In this document: in pieces, positions 1 through 4,987 of the stretch
Layout: every line of letters begins with the position of its first letter
Position numbering within the stretch: the stretch's first letter is position 1
Source of the DNA: an uncultured Enterobacter sp.
Lineage (GTDB): Bacteria; Pseudomonadota; Gammaproteobacteria; Enterobacterales; Enterobacteriaceae
Direction of reading: 5' to 3'
Assembly (NCBI GenBank): GCA_946477805.1
Contig: CAMKZP010000290.1
Span: 1 to 5,178, forward strand
Length of the DNA: 5,178 nt
Notes under the pieces: model-generated
What the model was told of the DNA's origin: nothing
The model's input: the letters and a program-made list of their open reading frames with translations, nothing else
Database searches by the model: none
Program-made: the position numbers and the translations under genes

Positions 1-459
1 TTTCAGCACCAGATCGCAGGCTTTGGTTTTCACCTGTTTTGCCAGGGAGGAGTTACCCAGTGTGCTCAGGTTAAGCTGCTGGCCGTTTTGCGCGTTTAGC
101 AGGCCCTGAATACCGTCCATATAGTTGGTGTCGGCTTTTTGTTCCTGCGTATCAAGACCCAGCTTGCCCAGCACCTGATTTTTGATGTTTTGCGTATCGG
201 TCACGGAGGCCAGCTTCTGCTTCGCGCAATACTCCAGAATACCCGCCGCGTTGTTCATGGTGCCCGCGCTCAGGCTCTGGGAGCTGTTGCCCAGCAGGCC
301 GGTGAGGGAAGAGGCCGACAGCCCGCCCTGAGACGTGCCGCTCTCTTTAGTCAACTCGCTGGCTGCGCTGGAAAGTGACTCCTGCCAGGAGGCCGCCTGC
401 GCCGCGCCGGTCGCTAACATTGCGCCGAAAAGTGTGACGATCGGTAACTGTTTTTTCAT
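1..459 (-). CDS. yjjA: YjjA-like secreted DUF2501 protein (3' end outside window)
   Basis: This small exported protein of unknown function is read from the ATG at 457-459 and is still open at the window edge after 153 codons. E. coli YjjA is, from memory, about 164 residues, so only the last ten or so should be missing. Residues 1-22 form a classic Sec signal peptide: KK at positions 2-3, a hydrophobic core, and A20-Q21-A22 before a predicted cut at A23. The mature part is rich in Ser, Gln, Asn and Leu, with no enzyme motif. Two cysteines (C78 in EYCAKQK and C148 in KACDL) could form a disulfide in the periplasm. The gene lies 84 nt downstream of dnaC in the same direction. A TATACT hexamer in the gap could be a -10, but no convincing -35 goes with it, so read-through from dnaTC is equally possible. 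The ribosome-binding site is weak (GAG about 9 nt before ATG). The family assignment is firm; the role is unknown. Confidence 0.88.
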   Translation of the reverse strand, partial: MKKQLPIVTLFGAMLATGAAQAASWQESLSSAASELTKESGTSQGGLSASSLTGLLGNSSQSLSAGTMNNAAGILEYCAKQKLASVTDTQNIKNQVLGKLGLDTQEQKADTNYMDGIQGLLNAQNGQQLNLSTLGNSSLAKQVKTKACDLVLK

Positions 460-516
460 CGTGATTTACTCAAAATGGTCCGTATGGGGCCGGAAGTGGC
501 ACCAGTATATACCTGC

Positions 517-529
517 GCGCCCCCGGCGC
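517..529 (-). repeat. GC-rich inverted repeat in dnaC-yjjA gap
   Basis: A perfect 5-bp inverted repeat, GCGCC-CCC-GGCGC on the plus strand, lies 15 nt after the dnaC stop codon. No U-tract follows it on the minus strand, so it does not qualify as an intrinsic terminator. It could slow transcription or protect the 3' end of the dnaTC message. This is an inference from symmetry alone. Confidence 0.35.
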
Positions 530-543
530 TCCCTGGAAATGTC

Positions 544-1281
544 TTAATACTCTTTGCCGGTTACGCGGCTGCGATAGCTGTCCCAGTCAAAGATGACGTA
601 GAGGCTATTACCAAGCTTCATGCGATCCATCACGCGCTCGCCCAGCAGGCGGGTCATTTCGTCGATGTTGTGGTTCGTCAGCATACCGGTGGGGCGTTTA
701 GACGATGAACGGCGGTCAACAATCTGGTTGATGATCACTTTTTCATAGCGGGATTCGGTCTGCACGCCAATCTCGTCAATGACCAGCAGGTCGACGTTGC
801 TCAAATCGTTCAGCAGCTGTTCTTCGCTGGTTTCGCGGTTGCTGAAGGTGTCTTTCATGGCGGACATGATATCGGCCACGGTGATAATTAAGACCGATTT
901 TCCGCGCAGCAGCAGCTCGTTGCAGATGGCCGCCGCAAGGTGGTTTTTCCCGGTGCCGGGCTTGCCGCTGAAAATGAAGCTGGCGATATTGCCGTCAAAC
1001 TCATCCACGTACTGACGTGCCTGGTTGAGGGCGTTCATCTGTCCCTGCGACTCGACGTTGTAATTATCAAAAGAACAGTTCTGATGCAGCGGACGGATGC
1101 CCGATCGGTTAAACGTGCGCTGCATTTTCATCGCGCGGTTCTCCCGGGCCAGAGCCGCGGCCCGGATTTCGCCTTGTTCTTTTTGCCAGGCCAACAGCTC
1201 CTCACCCGTGGTAAACGCGGGTTTTACGTTAGCAGGCATCATTTTTTGCAGACGTTTCATCAGGTCGCCGACGTTTTTCAT
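544..1281 (-). CDS. dnaC: DnaC, DnaB replicative helicase loader
   Basis: DnaC is the AAA+ ATPase that binds hexameric DnaB, opens its ring and loads it onto single-stranded DNA at oriC and at restarting forks. The 245 residues equal the E. coli length and are close to identical through much of the ATPase domain. Residues 1-50 are the DnaB-binding N-terminal region. Walker A is GKPGTGKN at 106-113 (K112), Walker B is LLVIDE at 165-170 (D169, E170), and the arginine finger is R220 in GERVMDR. The initiator-specific helix region lies around 135-150. The protein ends in TGKEY. The ATG overlaps the TGA of dnaT (ATGA, 4 nt), and GAGGTG a few bases upstream, inside dnaT, is a good Shine-Dalgarno, so translation is probably coupled to dnaT. 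All catalytic residues are intact. The identification is near certain. Confidence 0.98.
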   Translation of the reverse strand: MKNVGDLMKRLQKMMPANVKPAFTTGEELLAWQKEQGEIRAAALARENRAMKMQRTFNRSGIRPLHQNCSFDNYNVESQGQMNALNQARQYVDEFDGNIASFIFSGKPGTGKNHLAAAICNELLLRGKSVLIITVADIMSAMKDTFSNRETSEEQLLNDLSNVDLLVIDEIGVQTESRYEKVIINQIVDRRSSSKRPTGMLTNHNIDEMTRLLGERVMDRMKLGNSLYVIFDWDSYRSRVTGKEY

Positions 1282-1823
1282 TTCGCACCTCGGAATCCAT
1301 TGGGGATCTGTTTATCCGGTTCTGAAAAAGCGTTGATATCGCGTTTTGGCTGTCCATTGTTGCTGGCGCGGTTGATTTGAATACTGCGCGCAAGCTTTTG
1401 CTGCCACTGAACATGGTGGAACACTTTTCCTTCCGCCTGCCAGTAAGCGGTAAATGCGGCCAGCTCTTCGGGCGTGACGGGCTGCGAGAGCGCGATGCCC
1501 CACAGCGCCGCCTGACGCTGGAAGTCGGCGTCCGGCTGCCAGCCAGCGTACATCGGGAATTTCCCCATCGGCACGGCCACGGGCGCGTTACCCGGTTCGT
1601 CGAAGAACTGGTTATCCAGCGTGACGTCGCTTGCCGGACGCGACAGCCGCGCTTCGAGATCCAGAAGCTGCGCCAGACGTTCCGGCGCGATCGCATAAAA
1701 CGCCGGAGCGTTGTCAACAAAGACGGCGATCGTACCGCCTTCGGCATTGGCCAGCGCGCCGCGCGGGTCACGCATAAAGGCATCAATGCCAGCGATGCTG
1801 GTGGTCAGGATTCTGGAGGACAT
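1278..1823 (-). CDS. dnaT: DnaT, primosomal protein i
   Basis: DnaT joins PriA and PriB at stalled forks and hands over to DnaC/DnaB during replication restart. The product is 181 residues from the ATG at 1821-1823 (MSSRILT), against 179 in E. coli, whose protein starts MSSRVLT. The N-terminal part (about 1-83) is the oligomerisation domain, including AEGGTIAVFVDNAPAFYAIAP. The C-terminal part (about 84-155) is the ssDNA-binding domain, with the very conserved PVAVPMGKFPMY, WQPDADF and AYWQAEGKVFHHVQWQQK. The tail PKRDINAFSEPDKQIPNGFRG matches E. coli apart from two or three extra residues at the end. An upstream in-frame ATG at 1851-1853 would add ten residues but has no Shine-Dalgarno and breaks agreement with the family, so I reject it. 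The purine run AGAGAAAG before the chosen ATG is a modest ribosome-binding site. It is co-transcribed with dnaC. Confidence 0.96.
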   Translation of the reverse strand: MSSRILTTSIAGIDAFMRDPRGALANAEGGTIAVFVDNAPAFYAIAPERLAQLLDLEARLSRPASDVTLDNQFFDEPGNAPVAVPMGKFPMYAGWQPDADFQRQAALWGIALSQPVTPEELAAFTAYWQAEGKVFHHVQWQQKLARSIQINRASNNGQPKRDINAFSEPDKQIPNGFRGAK

Positions 1824-1864
1824 AACACTTTCTCTGCTGATAACGACGGGCATGCCAGGGGCTT

Positions 1865-1873
1865 ATGGTAGCA
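1865..1873 (-). promoter_or_regulatory. possible extended -10 promoter for dnaT-dnaC
   Basis: On the minus strand TGCTACCAT reads as an extended -10 (TG-N-TACCAT, four of six matches to TATAAT) about 42 nt before the dnaT ATG. The hexamer 17 bp upstream (TCCATT) is a poor -35, so the call rests on the TG extension and on the need for a start site between the REP pair and dnaT. Weak support. Confidence 0.25.
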
Positions 1874-1901
1874 CAGAGAGGGTAGGGAATGGAGGGGGGT
1901 T

Positions 1902-1965
1902 CCCCGGCGGTGCTGCGCTTACCGGGGCGACAAACGGAGTCCGGATAAGCGCAGCGCCATCAGGC
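1902..1965. repeat. REP pair (BIME-like) between ohr and dnaT
   Basis: Two imperfect hairpins face each other. The first, 1902-1927, has a CCCCGG/CCGGGG stem. The second, 1941-1964, has a CCGGAT/ATCAGG stem with one mismatch. Their cores, GCTGCGCTTA at 1912-1921 and TAAGCGCAGC at 1946-1955, are exact reverse complements. This is the build of enterobacterial REP sequences arranged as a BIME. It begins six bases beyond the ohr stop codon, the usual extragenic position. Such pairs typically protect the 3' end of the upstream message from exonucleases and can bind gyrase or IHF. Here it would insulate ohr from dnaT. Confidence 0.75.
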
Positions 1966-1970
1966 AGTTA

Positions 1971-2399
1971 TCACGCGATGATGTTCAGCGTAACGTCGAT
2001 ATTGCCGCGCGTGGCGTTGGAGTACGGGCAGACGATGTGCGCCGCATCCACCAGCTTTTTCGCTTCGGCTGGGTCCATTCCTTCCACGTGAATGTTCAGC
2101 TTCGCCTCAATACCAAAACCGGTCGGCAGCGGGCCGATACCCACTTCGCCTTCAATGAAAGCCTCTTTCGGCAGGGGGAATTTATCGCGTGCGGCCACGA
2201 ATTTCATCGCGCCGAGGAAGCAGGCGGAGTAGCCCGCGGCAAACAGCTGCTCCGGGTTGGTGACGTCGCCACCCATGCCGCCCATCTCTTTTGGCACACC
2301 CAGCTTAACGTCAAGAACGCCATCGGAAGAGGTGGCGCGGCCGTCACGGCCTCCGGTGGCTTTTGCTTTGGCAGTGTAGACAACTTTTTCTAAAGACAT
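1971..2399 (-). CDS. ohr: Ohr, organic hydroperoxide reductase (OsmC/Ohr family)
   Basis: Ohr is a thiol peroxidase that reduces lipid and other organic hydroperoxides in the cytoplasm, recycled by lipoylated proteins. The protein is 142 residues, the usual Ohr length. The reactive cysteine is C60 in QLFAAGYSACFLGAM and the resolving cysteine is C124 in AHIVCPYSNATRGN. The residues that activate the thiol, R18 (GGRDG) and E50 (NPEQ), are present. All four sit one position below the numbering known for Xylella Ohr (R19, E51, C61, C125). The HIVCPYSNATRGN motif marks Ohr rather than OsmC. The ATG has a good Shine-Dalgarno, GAGGA, seven bases upstream. The gene lies 83 nt downstream of the MarR-type regulator and probably has its own promoter there, under OhrR control. 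Two hundred or more bases of BIME and leader DNA separate it functionally from dnaT. Confidence 0.94.
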   Translation of the reverse strand: MSLEKVVYTAKAKATGGRDGRATSSDGVLDVKLGVPKEMGGMGGDVTNPEQLFAAGYSACFLGAMKFVAARDKFPLPKEAFIEGEVGIGPLPTGFGIEAKLNIHVEGMDPAEAKKLVDAAHIVCPYSNATRGNIDVTLNIIA

Positions 2400-2426
2400 G
2401 GCAGGTTCCTCATCTTACATTTATGT

Positions 2427-2443
2427 GCGCTATTAAATAGCGC
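2427..2443. promoter_or_regulatory. palindrome in ohr leader, candidate OhrR operator
   Basis: A perfect 7-bp inverted repeat with a 3-bp centre, GCGCTAT-TAA-ATAGCGC, lies 28 nt before the ohr ATG, at or just past the predicted transcription start. Its central bases (TATTTAATA on the minus strand) resemble the AT-rich core of known OhrR boxes (ACAATTTAATTGT, from memory): about nine of thirteen positions agree. Binding here would block ohr transcription. It could instead be a hairpin in the ohr leader RNA. Confidence 0.5.
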
Positions 2444-2445
2444 GC

Positions 2446-2474
2446 GATATATTAAGGTTATAATAACGCGTAAA
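2446..2474 (-). promoter_or_regulatory. ohr: candidate ohr promoter
   Basis: On the minus strand TTTACG (2474-2469), a 17-bp spacer and TATATC (2451-2446) form a modest sigma-70 promoter, four of six matches in each hexamer. The predicted start falls seven bases on, at the edge of the palindrome at 2427-2443, the expected geometry for a repressor that blocks initiation. Other AT-rich hexamers nearby (TATAAC, TAATAG) are possible -10 elements, so the exact placement is uncertain. Confidence 0.4.
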
Positions 2475-2489
2475 GTATAGCTTTACGCG
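2467..2489 (-). terminator. 9-bp inverted repeat over the ohrR stop codon, possible terminator
   Basis: CGCGTAAAG and CTTTACGCG form a perfect 9-bp inverted repeat around a 5-base loop. It includes the TAA stop codon of the MarR-type gene. On the minus strand it is followed by TTATTATAA rather than a clean run of T, so it would be at best a weak intrinsic terminator. It also overlaps the candidate -35 of ohr, so it may instead be a protein-binding site. Confidence 0.45.
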
Positions 2490-2935
2490 CGGTGTAGCTG
2501 TTGGCGCAACTGTTCGAGCTGCTGCTTAAGGGCCAGCATGGTGTCGGTATCACACTGCGCGGCACACCCTACCGCATGGGGGATGCCCACAGCCTGCTGC
2601 TGAAGCGCGCGCCCCGCATCGCTCAGGGTCACCGCGACCTGGCGCTCGTCTTTACGGGAGCGCTGTCGCAGGATCAGCCCGGCGCTTTCCAGACGCTTCA
2701 ACAGCGGCGTCAGCGTGGCGGAGTCAAGAAACAGGCGTTCACCGATGTCCGACACCGTGACGTCATCCTGCTCCCACAGCACCAGCATGACGAGATACTG
2801 CGGGTAGGTCAGGTTCAGCGGTGCCAGCAGCTGCCGGTACAGCTTGTTAAGCGCCAGGTTTGCCGAATAGAGGGCAAAACAGAGCTGGTTATCCAGCAGA
2901 AGCGCGGCGGTGGTATCGTTCGTTTTTGCGTTCAT
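2483..2935 (-). CDS. ohrR: OhrR, two-cysteine MarR-family organic peroxide sensor
   Basis: This DNA-binding repressor is predicted to hold ohr off until oxidised. From the ATG at 2933-2935 it has 150 residues, normal for MarR. The sensing cysteine is C19 in LLDNQLCFALY. Tyrosines follow at +4, +14 and +25 (Y23, Y33, Y44), the spacing of C15, Y19, Y29 and Y40 in B. subtilis OhrR. Two further cysteines, C124 and C128, lie 105 and 109 residues after C19, matching C22, C127 and C131 of Xanthomonas OhrR (numbering from memory), so it should work by disulfide formation. The winged helix spans about 59-104, with the recognition region near LDSATLTPLLKRLESAG and wing RSRKDERQ. A TTG start at 2957-2959 would add eight residues but overlaps the promoter. 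There is no Shine-Dalgarno before the ATG; the message may be leaderless. The gene sits next to ohr, as is usual for the pair. Confidence 0.88.
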   Translation of the reverse strand: MNAKTNDTTAALLLDNQLCFALYSANLALNKLYRQLLAPLNLTYPQYLVMLVLWEQDDVTVSDIGERLFLDSATLTPLLKRLESAGLILRQRSRKDERQVAVTLSDAGRALQQQAVGIPHAVGCAAQCDTDTMLALKQQLEQLRQQLHRA

Positions 2936-2941
2936 AGGATA

Positions 2942-2970
2942 AATATAAGTAGTGCACAATATAATTGCAA
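2942..2970 (-). promoter_or_regulatory. ohrR: ohrR promoter, probably giving a leaderless mRNA
   Basis: On the minus strand TTGCAA (2970-2965), an exact 17-bp spacer and TATATT (2947-2942) make a good sigma-70 promoter. Six bases separate the -10 from the ohrR ATG, so the standard start distance places +1 on or next to the A of the ATG. The -35 begins only seven bases after the tetR stop codon, giving ohrR its own promoter in spite of the tight gene packing. Confidence 0.6.
2957..2967. promoter_or_regulatory. candidate OhrR operator within ohrR promoter
   Basis: CAATATAATTG on the plus strand (CAATTATATTG on minus) is a palindrome with 4-bp arms, CAAT and ATTG, around a 3-bp centre. With flanking bases it reads GCAATTATATTGT, close to the OhrR box consensus I recall (ACAATTTAATTGT). 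It overlaps the last bases of the -35 and fills the spacer, an ideal place for autorepression. No binding data are available, so this is inferred from sequence. Confidence 0.55.
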
Positions 2971-2976
2971 GCTATT

Positions 2977-3618
2977 TTATGGGCAGGTGTAACGGAGCGC
3001 CACCTGAACCGCCATTTTTCGGTAGTGCTGGCGCTGGGCCGCTTCGTCTGCGCCATCCTCAAACAGCAGGGTAAACGTATAGCTGTTGGCGACGTAGTGG
3101 AAGCTGAAGCTGCTTATCAGGCGGTGAAGATCGCGCGCATCGACCGTCTGGTTGTATAGCTGCTTCGCTTTCCCGCGCTGCAGGATGGCTTCCAGCAGTT
3201 CCAGCGCGCTGCGGTTGACCTGGCGCAGGTAGCTGGACTGCTGCATAAAGCGGCCTCGCTGCATGTTCTCCATGCAGATGATGCGGATGTAGTCCGGGTG
3301 ATCGGCATGGTAATCAAAGGTGGCTTCAACCAGATGCACCAGGGCTTCGACCGGCGGCATGCCGTCAAGGCTCAGCTGTTTCTCGCTGGCGCGGATTTGG
3401 GTGTAAACGTATTCAAGCACCAGAAGATACAGGTTCTCTTTGTTCTTAAAGTGATACACCACCATTCGTTTAGTGGTGCCTGCTTTCTCGGCGATTTGCT
3501 CCATGCGGGCCCCGTTTAGCCCGTACTCGGCAAACAGGGCGATGGCGCTCTGAAAAATTTTATCCTTCAGGCTGGATCCGTCGTTGTACTCGGGGTGTTC
3601 GCTGTCGGGGTTAGCCAC
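2977..3618 (-). CDS. TetR/AcrR-family transcriptional regulator, ligand unknown
   Basis: This is a 213-residue DNA-binding regulator of normal TetR length. The N-terminal domain (about 15-65) contains the helix-turn-helix ARMEQIAEKAGTTKRMVVYHF at about 37-57 and the following FKNKENLYLLVLEYV, typical of the family. The C-terminal ligand and dimer domain (about 75-210) has no motif that reveals a ligand; HRLISSFSFHYVANSYTF near 165-182 is probably part of the dimer face. The start is GTG at 3616-3618, with AAGGA six bases upstream; an ATG overlapping it by one base is out of frame. The gene lies 67 nt after yjjB and just ahead of ohrR, all in one direction. Its likely targets are itself and its neighbours (yjjPB or ohr), but that is a guess from position. 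I do not recognise a named orthologue. Confidence 0.9.
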   Translation of the reverse strand: MANPDSEHPEYNDGSSLKDKIFQSAIALFAEYGLNGARMEQIAEKAGTTKRMVVYHFKNKENLYLLVLEYVYTQIRASEKQLSLDGMPPVEALVHLVEATFDYHADHPDYIRIICMENMQRGRFMQQSSYLRQVNRSALELLEAILQRGKAKQLYNQTVDARDLHRLISSFSFHYVANSYTFTLLFEDGADEAAQRQHYRKMAVQVALRYTCP

Positions 3619-3649
3619 ATCCTTTCCTTATCTTCACCAAACGCAAAGA

Positions 3650-3662
3650 GGGGATTATCCCC
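3650..3662. promoter_or_regulatory. perfect palindrome over the tetR -10, candidate operator
   Basis: GGGGAT-T-ATCCCC is a perfect inverted repeat with 6-bp arms. The -10 hexamer GATAAT of the tetR promoter is its centre on the minus strand. A protein bound here would exclude RNA polymerase, so autorepression by the TetR protein is the simplest reading. Thirteen base pairs is short for a TetR site, so flanking bases may contribute. Confidence 0.45.
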
Positions 3663-3682
3663 ACGGCAGCGAAAGAACACAA
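3654..3682 (-). promoter_or_regulatory. candidate tetR promoter
   Basis: On the minus strand TTGTGT (3682-3677), a 17-bp spacer and GATAAT (3659-3654, five of six matches) form a credible sigma-70 promoter. The -35 starts four bases beyond the yjjB stop codon. The predicted start leaves a leader of about 30 nt carrying the AAGGA ribosome-binding site. The regulator can thus be transcribed independently of yjjPB. Confidence 0.55.
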
Positions 3683-3685
3683 ACA

Positions 3686-4159
3686 TCAAACGCGCGGGCG
3701 TTTACGATACAGCCACAAACCGGGGATCGACAGCCCGATGGAGAGGGCCCCGACGATGGAAGAGGCCTTCAGAAAATTACTCAGCAGGAGGATCATCTGC
3801 GGCTCGCTGTAGCCAAAGTGGCCTATCTTCACCGCTGAAATCATCGCAGTATAGGCTGAGATACCCGGAAACATGGGAATAACGGCGGCGACGGTGAAAA
3901 CCTTTGGGTGCGCCAGATACCAGCGCGACCACTGAATACCTACGCTGCCCACCAGCATTGAGGCCATAAACGTCGACCACTCGATATTAAAACCTGCCGT
4001 CATCATGACCATTCGCGAACCGTGGCCAATGGCGCCCAGCAGCGCACACCAGGGCAGCGCCCGCTGCGGCACGTTGAAGACCATCGCAAAACCGACGGCG
4101 GGGAGGGCGGCCAGAAGCATGTCCTGCGCCAGTGCGAGCAAAAATTCAATTACGCCCAT
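3686..4159 (-). CDS. yjjB: YjjB, small subunit of ThrE-type (succinate) exporter
   Basis: YjjB is an inner-membrane protein that works with YjjP; together they correspond to a split ThrE amino-acid exporter and have been reported to export succinate in E. coli. The 157 residues equal the E. coli length and most positions agree. It is strongly hydrophobic, with about four membrane segments (roughly 5-30, 37-55, 85-108 and 122-148). The ThrE_2-type motif VIPMFPGISAYTAM lies at 93-106, and the basic tail YRKRPRV should be cytoplasmic. I chose the ATG at 4157-4159 (MGVIEF) to match E. coli; a GTG at 4172-4174 would add five residues. The first ten bases overlap the end of yjjP, so translation is probably coupled and the two subunits are made together. 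Confidence 0.95.
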   Translation of the reverse strand: MGVIEFLLALAQDMLLAALPAVGFAMVFNVPQRALPWCALLGAIGHGSRMVMMTAGFNIEWSTFMASMLVGSVGIQWSRWYLAHPKVFTVAAVIPMFPGISAYTAMISAVKIGHFGYSEPQMILLLSNFLKASSIVGALSIGLSIPGLWLYRKRPRV

Positions 4160-4926
4160 CCGCGTAACCCCCACAGCGTCATCGCCATTACCACGCCGAG
4201 ACAGGTGGCAAGCGTCAGAAGGCTGGCGATAGCCCAGCGCGCCAGGCCGGTATTTATGTGTCCTTTGAACATGTCGGCAACGGCGTTAATTAGCGGAAAG
4301 CCGGGCACCAGCAAAAGCACGCTGGCGGCCATAGCGACGGTAGAGGTGTTGGCGAATTGCGGTATGCGCAGCAGCAGGCCTGAAACCGTGGTGGCAACAA
4401 ACGCGGTAATACAGAAATTGATTTGCGGGTGCATCTGCCGGTGGGTCAGAAGCTGGCGAACATACATGGCGATGCTGCTGGCGAAAAAGGTGATGGCCGC
4501 ACCGTCCCAGCCGCCGTTATTGAGCTTACAGAAACAGGCGCAGGAGAGCCCCACCATCAGAACCACCAGCCATCGCGGGTAGCGTAACGGTTTGATGTGG
4601 TTAAAGCGTTTTTCAATATCCTTGAGGTCGAGGAGTTTGTGCTCCGCCATAATGACAATATGCTGTACCTCCGTCACGACGTGCATATTGATGCCGCGAT
4701 CGTGGTTTTTTCGCGTGGAGGTCAGGCATTGACCGTCTTTGATGGTCGTGAGGACGATGGCGTTTGAAGAGATGGCGCTTTCAACGCTATCCATCCCAAG
4801 TGCCACTCCAAGACGCGTTGAAAGCTCCTCGACCAGCGCGCTTTCCGCCCCGTGCTGTAAGAGGAAAAGCCCGCACTGAATACATAGCCGCGTAGCGGCG
4901 CGCTGCGTTGACCGATCTGCCTGCAT
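4150..4926 (-). CDS. yjjP: YjjP, large subunit of ThrE-type (succinate) exporter
   Basis: YjjP is the larger partner of YjjB in an inner-membrane exporter linked to succinate efflux. It has 258 residues, against about 256 in E. coli, with near-identity over long stretches. Residues 1-115 are soluble: the conserved helix LFLLQHGAESALVEELSTRL at 20-39, then a mixed region with STRKNHDRGINMHVV at 70-84. Five membrane segments follow at about 117-135, 142-160, 168-187, 195-214 and 227-252. The family motif VPGFPLINAVADMFKGH at 207-223 sits at the end of the fourth. The cluster CACFCK at 129-134 in the first segment also occurs in E. coli. The ATG at 4924-4926 has AGGG about seven bases upstream. 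It is the first gene of the yjjPB unit, behind an unusually AT-rich upstream region. Confidence 0.96.
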   Translation of the reverse strand: MQADRSTQRAATRLCIQCGLFLLQHGAESALVEELSTRLGVALGMDSVESAISSNAIVLTTIKDGQCLTSTRKNHDRGINMHVVTEVQHIVIMAEHKLLDLKDIEKRFNHIKPLRYPRWLVVLMVGLSCACFCKLNNGGWDGAAITFFASSIAMYVRQLLTHRQMHPQINFCITAFVATTVSGLLLRIPQFANTSTVAMAASVLLLVPGFPLINAVADMFKGHINTGLARWAIASLLTLATCLGVVMAMTLWGLRGWA

Positions 4927-4951
4927 CTGTTGCCCTGAAAAAAGGTGGAAA

Positions 4952-4987
4952 GCCTGCCCGTAGGCCCGGAGTGCTTACTTTTAGCAC
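4952..4987 (-). other. two small hairpins in the yjjP leader
   Basis: On the minus strand two short perfect stems lie just before yjjP: GTGCT/AGCAC with a 7-base loop (4971-4987) and GCCT/AGGC with a 6-base loop (4952-4965). The second is followed by TTTCCACCTTTTTTC, a broken U-tract, and then by the yjjP ribosome-binding site. Together they look like a possible weak attenuator or structured leader, but the stems are short and could be chance. Confidence 0.25.

Noticed and set aside
517..529. GCGCC/GGCGC hairpin as the dnaTC terminator
   Set aside because: The minus strand lacks a U-run after the stem, so it fails as an intrinsic terminator; kept only as an inverted repeat.
1229..1786. 185-codon open frame on the minus strand
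   Set aside because: It is an out-of-frame shadow of dnaT, rich in Arg, Ser and Thr, with no family resemblance.
1824..1853. Ten-residue N-terminal extension of dnaT from an upstream ATG
   Set aside because: No Shine-Dalgarno precedes it, and the downstream ATG (MSSR) matches the E. coli DnaT start and length.
2936..2959. TTG start giving an eight-residue extension of OhrR
   Set aside because: The extension overlaps the -10 and spacer of the best promoter and is not typical of OhrR N-termini; the ATG at 2935 is preferred.
2501..2992. 163-codon open frame on the plus strand
   Set aside because: It is antisense to ohrR, is Gln/Arg-rich from mirrored codons, and has no ribosome-binding site or domain.
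4160..4174. GTG start five codons upstream for yjjB
   Set aside because: The ATG at 4159 gives exactly the E. coli length of 157 residues and the matching N-terminus MGVIEF.
4022..4582. 186-codon open frame on the plus strand
   Set aside because: It lies antisense to yjjP and yjjB, has no recognisable domain, and its composition is what GC-rich coding DNA gives on the opposite strand.
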